A stretch of 10,516 nucleotides of DNA from NCBI GenBank assembly GCA_004369085.1, contig ML210634.1, positions 1 to 10,516 on the forward strand, written 5' to 3'. Positions 1 to 6,939 of this stretch are shown here, piece by piece. Made by a program: the position numbers and the translations under genes. The notes beneath the pieces are model-generated. The model made no database searches. It was not told where the DNA came from and saw nothing but the letters and a program-made list of their open reading frames with translations. This DNA comes from Coprinopsis marcescibilis. Lineage: Eukaryota; Basidiomycota; Agaricomycetes; Agaricales; Psathyrellaceae. The number at the start of each line of letters is the position of its first letter. Positions within the stretch are counted from its first letter, which is position 1.

Positions 1-129
1 ATCTCTCTTGCCTCTTAACTACCACCTGCTAAGCTATAAGCAAACTCTTAACTACTTACTACCAGGTAAATATGTCCTACCCAGTCGTCTACATTGGCCT
101 CCTGTCTGCCTGTGCATTAGCTGCGCTCC

Positions 130-938
130 ATGGCTTTCAACAGTGTCCTTATTGACCTCGATTGCGCAGTATATGTCAGAAACAGCAAGTATCCAGTTGC
201 TAAGGCTGAACAGGTATGTCGCTGGAATCCTTGTAAGCCTCCTACTTTTGAATGTTGTTTTTCTAGGGAACTAGATGGTTTCAATCCATCGCCGTCCTCG
301 CCTCTCACGAACAGAGCAGAGATTACTATGTCAAAGACGCAGATAAATATGCGCACGACTATCTCGATGATTTGGAAGGCTTCTTCTACGTCCCCAGCTA
401 CTTCCTCCCCCGCTACACTGGAACCTGCGAAGATCCTCATCATAGCGGCGGAGATCCCTTTATTGACCAAGAGAAATGGGATTCCCTCGATCCACTCATC
501 TGTTGCGAAGCAAAAAAGCGCCTGGTGAATGCAAGCGACAAAGATTTGCAACTGCTGCTCGACACAATCACAGATTTTTGGGGCGCTCCTTTTGTTGTGA
601 TGTACAAGAAGTGGCACGGGTTTATGCGTGATATCGTGGCTTCGAAGAAAAAGATTCTCGACGGAGAGTCGGATATCACCATGGCCCAGCTCCGCGACCA
701 GGTCAAAGAGCACAACGAGACGTTGCTTGGTTTCGTTTCGGAATGCATGGCCAGTCTCACTGCCAGCGCCAAGGGGACGCGCGTGGCTTTGAGGGAAGCG
801 CCCGCCGACATCGACGTCGATGCACCCAGAGCCACTCGTTCCACCACTAGGAAGCGCAACATGGAAGAAGTTGAAGACGCCGAAGAGCAGTCGGTACAAC
901 AGCCCCGGCGCCGGTCTTCGAGAGCGAAGCTTAACTAG
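130..938 (+). CDS. Hypothetical protein, two exons, charged basic C-terminus
   Basis: I do not recognise this protein. Exons are 130-213 and 267-938. The 53-nt intron (gtatgt...ttctag) is phase 0, and the spliced product is 251 aa. The middle of the protein is rich in aromatic and acidic residues (for example DYLDDLEGFFYVPSY), followed by a helical, Lys/Glu-rich stretch. The last 40 residues alternate basic and acidic runs and end in PRRRSSRAKLN, which could act as a nuclear localisation signal. The start is uncertain. An earlier ATG at 72, with A at -3, can be joined in frame through a possible 43-nt intron at 143-185. That version gives a 256-aa protein with a hydrophobic N-terminus (MSYPVVYIGLLSACALAAL). 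A 260-codon open frame runs antisense, but the plus strand has the better intron and a more protein-like composition. The exon structure is fairly secure; function is unknown. Confidence 0.55.
214..266 (+). other. Intron of the hypothetical gene
   Basis: The 53-nt interval starts with GTATGT and ends with TTCTAG. It joins GAACAG to GGAACT without changing frame, and its length matches the other introns of this strand. Confidence 0.75.
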
Positions 939-1874
939 TGTTCTCCTAGCGCTGCTCCTTCGAATGTCGCTTCAGTTAAGCTTAGTATACGTATGAAAGA
1001 TATGCCTTCCCCACACATGTATTCCTTCCTTCTTCCTAAAGAGTGCATTAAAATCGAAAGCACACTGTCAATCTGTTGATACTTTCCCAGTACGTGATAT
1101 TTGTCAAGTAAACGTAGGCATGTTATTATCTGGTGTGACGTTGAAACGAGCCAAACCTCACTCCTTAAAGTAGTCATTGCAGGCTCGTGGAGTGAACTTA
1201 GCTAAGTACGTCCACATCGTCGATGGAAGCGTACCAGACCCCATTGATCATCCAACGGTTGGTGGCCGAATTCGAAGGTATTCACGGGTCGATGTTTGTC
1301 TTATTGAATGCATGCGATATTCAGTGGTTCCAGTAGAGTCAGAGTCTTGTAGTACATTTCAGGAGGTTGACGAAGGGAAGACAAGTTCACTGCGAGAGGT
1401 CTGTCTTGCCTGCGGGTAGGTCCGGGCAAGTCTCCGGGTGAGATCGGTGTCACGCTTGTCCTCTGCCTCCACTTTCTGTCTCCTGAAGTCGACTGTTGCA
1501 CCTACTTCATCTTTAATTCGCATGTCTATAAGAATCGAATGGTATACGAAAATGATATTAAGGAGCATGGTTTAAATTTCTTGCACGACATATGCAGCTA
1601 TCTTGACTATCTGGCCCTTGACGAAATGTCCTAGTTTGAAGCAGATCAATGGCATTATGCAGCACTGCTCCGAGTTGCTCTGCCAGTTGGACTGCTTCCC
1701 AGTCAGAGAAGGTGAGAGGCGGACTATTTCTCTAATTTATGGGCTAACCGACCTCAGGAAAGAAGGTGTCAGCCTCAAGGCTGGCAAGCTTTTAAAGTCT
1801 GGTGAGAAGACAGCCTTCGCCGCACATGAGCGCCGTCTTAACCCATTCCATCACTCACTTCCGCGTCAGCTACA
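939..1874. other. Intergenic region, no recognised gene
   Basis: No reading frame here resembles a family I know. The longest stop-free stretches are plus-strand pieces in different frames: an ATG-initiated 37-codon frame at 1223-1336 and an ATG-poor stretch of about 87 codons at 1371-1631. Joining them needs introns I cannot confirm. They could be parts of a small unrecognised gene or a decayed one. The right end, from about 1780, fits the promoter and leader of the glyoxal oxidase gene. Confidence 0.5.
1791..1796 (+). promoter_or_regulatory. TATA-like box before the glyoxal oxidase gene
   Basis: TTTAAA lies 79 nt before the ATG at 1875. The stretch after it (ACCCATTCCATCACTCAC and on to the ATG) is C- and A-rich, like a fungal leader. 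The assignment rests on position and sequence only. Confidence 0.3.
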
Positions 1875-4326
1875 ATGTGGACGGCATTGCTTCTCGGTGT
1901 GGCTACCACCCCGCTTATTCGAGCACAGCAAAACACCGGCCAACCTTTGCGTACAGGCAATCCAGGATCCTTTGAGATCATTGGAAATTCGCTTGTTAGT
2001 GCGCAGCAGGTATGGATTACGCTGTTTCGCCGTGGCAGATCATCAACTGTATCGTAGCTGTTTTTGGGTAATGCCAACACCGTTTACTTCGTCGATAAAG
2101 TGGAGAACAACCCGACGCAGATCAATGGTCACCCTGCATGGGGATCGGGTAGGTTTATTTTGAATGTGAATGTCGTCTACTGACGGGCTGCAGAATGGTC
2201 TGTGACTAGCAACAACCAGCGAGCAATGGACGTAATGACCAACTCGTTCTGCGCGGTATGGGACCTTACTGTCGACCCCATTTACTCTTATTTATTATGT
2301 TCACTCAGGGCGGAAATGTTCTCGGAAACGGGACTTGGATAAACGTCGGGGGTAATCAAGCTGTTACCTATGGAGGGGACGCCGCCGCCAGCCAAGACGG
2401 TGGAGCCCCTTATGACGATCCTGACGGCAGGCAGTCGTGAGTGTTTAACCAATCACACTTGCTATGTATCTGCGCTAACGAGGATTCAGTATCCGGTATG
2501 AGCTGATTCTTAATGAACTATCTGGCGGCTAACCCTTGGAAAATCAAGCCTACTTGACCCATGCACAGATGAAAGCTGTAACTGGAGAATGTCACCCCAT
2601 CAATCCGACCAACGTTGGTACCCAACGCTGTACGTCTGCTCGTATTGCGTATTACGTTGGACTCTTCATAACCCGTGGATATAGGGAAACCTTAGAGGAT
2701 GGAAGTATTATCATTGTACGTGTTCCGACTCCCTGTCCGAGAGCATCAGCTTATAGACTCCTTACAGGTCGGAGGATGTAGAAACGGCGGCTATGTAAAC
2801 GACCCCGGCCAAGACAACCCGACGTACGAATTTTTCCCTCCCAGTGGCGATCCCATCAACTCGCCCGTACTCCATCGTACCCTTCCAGTCAACCTCTACC
2901 CCTTGCTGTGGCTCCTTCCCTCAGGGAACATACTTTTTCAATCCGGCTGGGAGACGGTCGTTCTTGACTACAAGCACAATCAGGAAAGGCAATTAGACAA
3001 CATGCCTGAAGCCATTCGCGTCTACCCTGCAAGTGCAGGAAGTATCATGCTTCCTCTCACTCCAAGAAACAACTATACCGCTACAGTCCTCTTCTGCGGC
3101 GGAACAGATGTCCCATATGATCGGTGAGCCCAATGTTAAACAGTTATTGGGGAACGATATTGACCCGACTTTTCACTTATCTCAGATGGTACGCCCCAGA
3201 CTTCATTCCCCTCAATGAGGTGCCATCGACTTCTTGCGTGTCCATCACGCCAGATGTGTCAGGATCATATATCCATGATGATCCTTTGCCAGAAGCACGC
3301 AGTATGCTCAACCTCATTCAGCTTCCAGATGGAACTGTTCTTGGGTTGAACGGTGCTGGAACTGGTTCGTATACTGCTGCTCGTCTTCCTCGCACTGTAT
3401 CTTAACATCTTCAATTTCAGGAACTGCGGGTTACGGCAACAACACTTGGGCAATTGGTCAGTCGTACGCTGATGACGCCCGATTAATGCCTATTCTCTAC
3501 AGCCCTTCTGCTGCTGCTGGCCATCGTTGGTCCAGTGACGGCTTCAGTGCTAGCACCATCCCTCGCATGTACCACTCCTCTGCTACCTTACTGGCTGATG
3601 GTACGTGAGACGCGTCCTCCTTTACCGTCTTGGCTTAAACAAGGCTCCAGGCTCTGTCATGGTCTCTGGGTCCAATCCAAACTCGGACTTCAACAGCGGT
3701 GCAAGGTACCCGACCGAATATCGCACCGAACTCTTCTACCCTCGCTATTACAGCCAACGTCGACCTCAACCTCAGGGTCTCCCTACCACGATCACCTATG
3801 GTGGCCCAGCATTCAACGTGCAGCTTCAATCGAATGATATGTCAAACGACATCAGCATGGTGAACAAGACGACAGTCGTGCTTATCAGAACTGGGTTCTC
3901 CACCCATTCGATGGTAAGACCAGCCATTTCTTCTAAAACTGATCGATTTACTTATGATGCGAAACCCAGAACATGGGCCAACGATACATCGAGCTTCCAA
4001 CCTCATACAGCGCCTTTCAAGCCAACAACACCGCCATCCTCCATGTCGCTCAACTACCTCCCAATCCAGCTGTCCTCGCACCTGGCCCCGCTTTGCTCTT
4101 CATCGTCGTTAACGGTGTGCCGTCGGTTGGTGTCCAGGTCATGGTCGGGTCCGGTCAGATCGGGCAACAGCAGACCCTACCTAGTACTTCTTTGCCATCA
4201 TCGCAGGTGTTTGCGAGTGCGACGAAGGAGAACAAGAAGAGCGGGTCTGAAGATTTGGACGGGCAGCGTATTCCGGTGCTGATGATGACTTTGTCCGTGG
4301 CCGCGGCTTTGTGGCTGGTGATTTAG
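1875..4326 (+). CDS. Glyoxal oxidase-type copper radical oxidase, secreted, probable GPI anchor
   Basis: Twelve exons: 1875-2009, 2058-2148, 2194-2255, 2309-2436, 2490-2495, 2549-2629, 2685-2715, 2768-3123, 3186-3364, 3421-3600, 3651-3913, 3970-4326. The introns are 45-62 nt, and every junction keeps frame, giving 622 aa. Residues 1-17 (MWTALLLGVATTPLIRA) look like a signal peptide. The glyoxal oxidase beta-propeller spans roughly residues 50-420, and a DUF1929-like domain follows from about 438 to 565. The family's active-site residues align as Cys95 (NSFCAGG) cross-linked to Tyr165 (QRWYPTL), with Tyr407-His408 (PRMYHSS) and His502 (STHSMNMGQR) as copper ligands. The tail has a small-residue site (KKSGSED, about 594-600) and an 18-residue hydrophobic end, as in GPI-anchored proteins. 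Known members oxidise glyoxal, methylglyoxal and related aldehydes to acids with release of H2O2, which feeds lignin-degrading peroxidases or wall remodelling. No WSC domains are present. The exact substrate and paralog group are not decided by sequence. Confidence 0.93.
2490..2495 (+). other. 6-nt micro-exon of the glyoxal oxidase gene
   Basis: The exon is TATCCG, flanked by ...GATTCAG and GTATGAG. It completes Ser139, gives Ile140, and starts Arg141, which is finished by the C at 2549. The flanking introns (2437-2489 and 2496-2548) are both 53 nt with normal GT-AG ends. Family members carry an Ile-Arg pair at this point before the loop ending in Pro-Cys, which supports inclusion. Skipping it would also keep frame, losing two residues. 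Confidence 0.8.
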
Positions 4327-4996
4327 CAATGCCAAAGGATTCGTGCCGGCTGGGGTTATCCAAGCCGTGATTGGGTGCTGATGTGGTTATCTGGACTTTT
4401 ATTTGCTGTCACTGAGCAAAGTTGGGTTGGCGGTCATTCGAATTTCGAACAAGGAATGTGTTGTTTTAGGGTGCTTCGTTTGGGCTCCCGGTTCAATTAG
4501 ATTTCTATTATATTTGTCTCTAACAAAACTAATAATTATAAATGTCTACAACTTGCCGTTTATCAGGAGGATTCAACTGTATGTCAATTCCTTGGCTCAC
4601 TCTTCCAGCTTCAAGGTTGAGCCGCATGTGTTCGAGCTTCAATTCGACGTTTCATGATATATTTGCTGTAATATCTTGTATGAAATCCGGGGCCAGAAAC
4701 GAACCTCTCCAAAATCGGTATGCACAAACTGGAAATTACTCTGAAACTGTGCGTTATCCATGTATTCGTATTTTCGAAGACCAGTGAGTCACCAACCGCT
4801 CTGACAGCCCAAACATATGCCAAACCCTCAGGAGACCCTCCCATCTATCTTGTAGTGTATATTTCGCCCTCTCGCGGGGACTAGACGCAAATTCCCAAAG
4901 ACTCGCTCGGTTTTCTCGCCACTCTGCAATAATAACAAAATTACGTCGCAAATTTCAAAGATTTAATTCTCTGCGCTATAGGGGTAAGACACTTAA

Positions 4997-5038
4997 GATA
5001 AGATAAGATTAATAGTTGTGATTAACTTGAATCTTATC
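4997..5038 (+). promoter_or_regulatory. GATA-factor box cluster with inverted repeat
   Basis: GATAAG occurs at 4997-5002 and 5002-5007 on the plus strand, and at 5033-5038 on the minus strand (CTTATC). The second and third boxes lie in a perfect 9-bp inverted repeat, GATAAGATT (5002-5010) and AATCTTATC (5030-5038), with a 19-nt spacer. The group sits about 170-210 nt before the isomerase ATG. Fungal GATA factors (nitrogen, iron or light regulators) bind HGATAR. Function here is inferred. Confidence 0.45.
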
Positions 5039-5177
5039 ACCCAAACAGGGCAAGTCTCCTGATCCATTCCACGACACGTTCGCGGCGGGGAAACCAACCC
5101 GCAAAAACAAAGTAATCGCAACTCAAATAGAAACAACAATGCTTCCAAATTCCAATTCGATCTTGCTCTATCACAGT

Positions 5178-5206
5178 CACACCCGCCACACCCACCACAC
5201 CCGCCA
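5178..5206 (+). repeat. Short direct repeat in the isomerase leader
   Basis: CACACCCGCCA occurs at 5178-5188 and again at 5196-5206, separated by CACCCAC, immediately before the ATG at 5209. It makes the leader almost free of G and probably unstructured. No specific role can be assigned. Confidence 0.6.
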
Positions 5207-5208
5207 GA

Positions 5209-6667
5209 ATGACAATCGCTGAATCCCAACCGGTCTTCAAGATCGTCCCAACGACGCAGCAATATGACTGGGGCAAACACGGACGGAACTCCAAGGTCGC
5301 ACAGTTTGCAGAGGCATCGGGTGTTCCAGGGTTCGTCATCGACGAGTCCAAGCCATACGCCGAGGTCAGCTCTCCTCTGTTCACATCCCAGGCGATTGCA
5401 TGCTGATCTATGGTCTAACAGCTATGGATGGGCACCCACCCATCCTCGCCCTCTAGGGTAAAACGCACAGGCGAAATACTCTCAGCCCACCTCGCACGCA
5501 ACCCCAATCTCATCGGCGCATCCATCCGCACCAAATTTCCCGAGGCAGACACAGGCAACGTCCCATTCCTTTTCAAAGTCCTCTCAATCGCCAAAGCCCT
5601 CAGCATCCAATCGCACCCTGACAAAACCACCGCCGAAAGACTGCATGCAGAGTCGCCTCTCATCTATAAAGGCGAGTTTTCCTACAAGAAGGTTTCAGCC
5701 GTGAAAGCAAAACTGACTTGGAGATAATCAACCAGATGCAAACCACAAACCAGAAATGGCGTTGGCGCTAACAGAATTCGAAGCCCTGTGCGGGTTCAAA
5801 CCACTCTCCCAAATCGACAGCGCCCTGCGCAGTACGCCCGAGCTATCCACACTCCTCCCACCGAGTATCCTCGATTCGTTCTACGCCATCTCCCACAGCC
5901 CTTCCCCAACCCCCCAAACCAAAACCGCCCTCCAAAACCTATTCGCAGCTCTCATGGCCCTGGACGGCACCGACGTGCACAACGCAATCGAAGCCCTCAC
6001 CACCCGCTACAACTCCAGCACACCCAACAAACCTCACGCGGACTCGGATTTCGAATCCCTGATCCTCCGCCTGCACACCCAATTCCCATACGACATTGGC
6101 ATCCTCTGCGCATTCTTCCTCAACCACATCCACCTCTCTCCCGGGCAGGCCATCTTCCTCGGGGCTAATGAGCCACATGCCTACCTTGCGGGAGAGTGTA
6201 TTGAGTGTATGGCGAATAGCGATAATGTGATCAGGGTGGGACTTACGCCGAAATTGAGGGATGTGGGGAACTTGGTGGAGGGATTGACGTATGAGTTTGG
6301 GGAAGGGGGTAGGCATGAGGTTAGGCCTGAGGTGTTTGGTGCGCGTGCGCGGGGCTCGCGAGTGGGAGGCGAGGGAAAGGGGGGACAGGATGGAGAGGGG
6401 GCTAGTACCAAGAGCACCTTGTACGACCCCCCTATCGCGGAATTCTCGGTCGTAAAAGTTGAGTTGGGCAAGGGAGAGGAGGAAGCGCAGACGGCGGTGG
6501 ACGGCCCGAGTGTTGCGATCGTCACGGACGGGGGTGGTGTTATTGGCTGGGGAGAGGGGAATCTGGAAGTTGGAATGGGTGATGTGGTGTTTATTGGCGC
6601 TGGGACGCCTGTGAAGTACGTCGCTGGGGAGGGTCTTGAATTGTACAGAGCGTTGGTGGAGGCTTGA
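5209..6667 (+). CDS. PMI40: Mannose-6-phosphate isomerase (type I phosphomannose isomerase)
   Basis: This zinc enzyme interconverts fructose-6-phosphate and mannose-6-phosphate in the cytosol, the entry to GDP-mannose for wall mannans, glycoproteins and GPI anchors. Exons are 5209-5364, 5422-5671 and 5736-6667, giving 445 aa, close to the usual length of about 420-450. Intron 1 is a 57-nt GT-AG intron; intron 2 must be read as GC-AG. Family signatures are the start (QQYDWGKHGRNSKVA), KPYAELWMGTHPSSPS, and the zinc ligands Gln115 and His117 (SIQSHPDK), Glu142 (NHKPEMA) and His283 (ANEPHAYLAGE). The C-terminal signature SDNVIRVGLTPK follows, with the conserved Arg at 302. Residues of about 335-360 form a Gly/Arg/Lys-rich low-complexity loop (RGSRVGGEGKGGQDGEG) that looks like an insertion between cupin strands. 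The ATG at 5209 begins directly at the conserved N-terminus. The gene converges with the minus-strand PLP enzyme. Confidence 0.95.
5672..5735 (+). other. PMI40: GC-AG intron in the isomerase gene
   Basis: The donor is AAAG|GCGAGT and the acceptor CAACCAG|ATGC. The 64-nt intron contains a branch-like CTGAC. Splicing yields IYK-D-ANHKPEMA, the conserved zinc-ligand segment. The only nearby GT (5692) would put the rest out of frame and hit a stop within 12 codons. Confidence 0.88.
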
Positions 6668-6939
6668 ACGGGAAGGACGGTTTCGGGGGAAGGTCGATCT
6701 TGGAATCAATAACCCAATCATAGTGGAGGCATAACGCATAATAGTATACCATTGGTAAGACGAATGAATAAGAACTGTGGTGTAGCATATACGGGTGAAG
6801 AATGAATAAGTATGTATCGAAACATACAACAGCAACAGCAAAGCCAAAGCCCCCCCAAGCCAGAATCTGTGGATGGCTAATCGATGCAAACACCCCCCTC
6901 GGACCCCTTGCTTAGCCCTTGTTAGGACGACGGTGGACT
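6668..6939. other. Convergent intergenic region (3' UTRs)
   Basis: The region lies between two stop codons facing each other. It contains an 11-bp direct repeat, GAATGAATAAG, at 6762-6772 and 6800-6810; the AATAA core could serve as a polyadenylation element for the isomerase mRNA. A run of seven C and a CAACAGCAACAGC stretch follow (about 6825-6860). No gene is seen. Confidence 0.55.

Larger units (their letters stand above)
4327..5208. other. Intergenic region between glyoxal oxidase and mannose-6-phosphate isomerase
   Basis: There is no gene that I can support. The left part must hold the oxidase 3' UTR; no exact AATAAA is seen. The middle is A/T-rich with only short, unconvincing frames. 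The right part carries a GATA-box group at 4997-5038 and a CA/CC-rich leader just before the ATG at 5209. Confidence 0.6.

Noticed and set aside
12..55. 11-bp direct repeat CTCTTAACTAC at 12-22 and 45-55
   Set aside because: It is real but short, with no associated element or known motif; a local duplication is enough to explain it.
117..899. 260-codon open frame on the minus strand across the first gene
   Set aside because: It is antisense to a plus-strand frame with a consensus intron and a more natural charged composition. The minus translation resembles no protein I know and is probably a codon-bias shadow.
1603..2163. 186-codon plus-strand frame overlapping the start of the oxidase gene
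   Set aside because: It runs out of frame through the oxidase signal peptide exon and first intron, and its product is not recognisable.
4480..4500. tRNA-like T-loop sequence (CCCGGTTCAATTAG)
   Set aside because: No matching acceptor, D or anticodon arms could be found around it.
5692..5735. A conventional GT donor for the second isomerase intron
   Set aside because: It would leave a 44-nt intron, shift the frame and hit a stop within 12 codons, losing the conserved Glu142 segment in frame.
5939..6889. 316-codon open frame on the minus strand
   Set aside because: It lies opposite the well-supported isomerase exon 3 and its 3' region. The strong codon bias there removes stops on the other strand. 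The translation is low in recognisable motifs.
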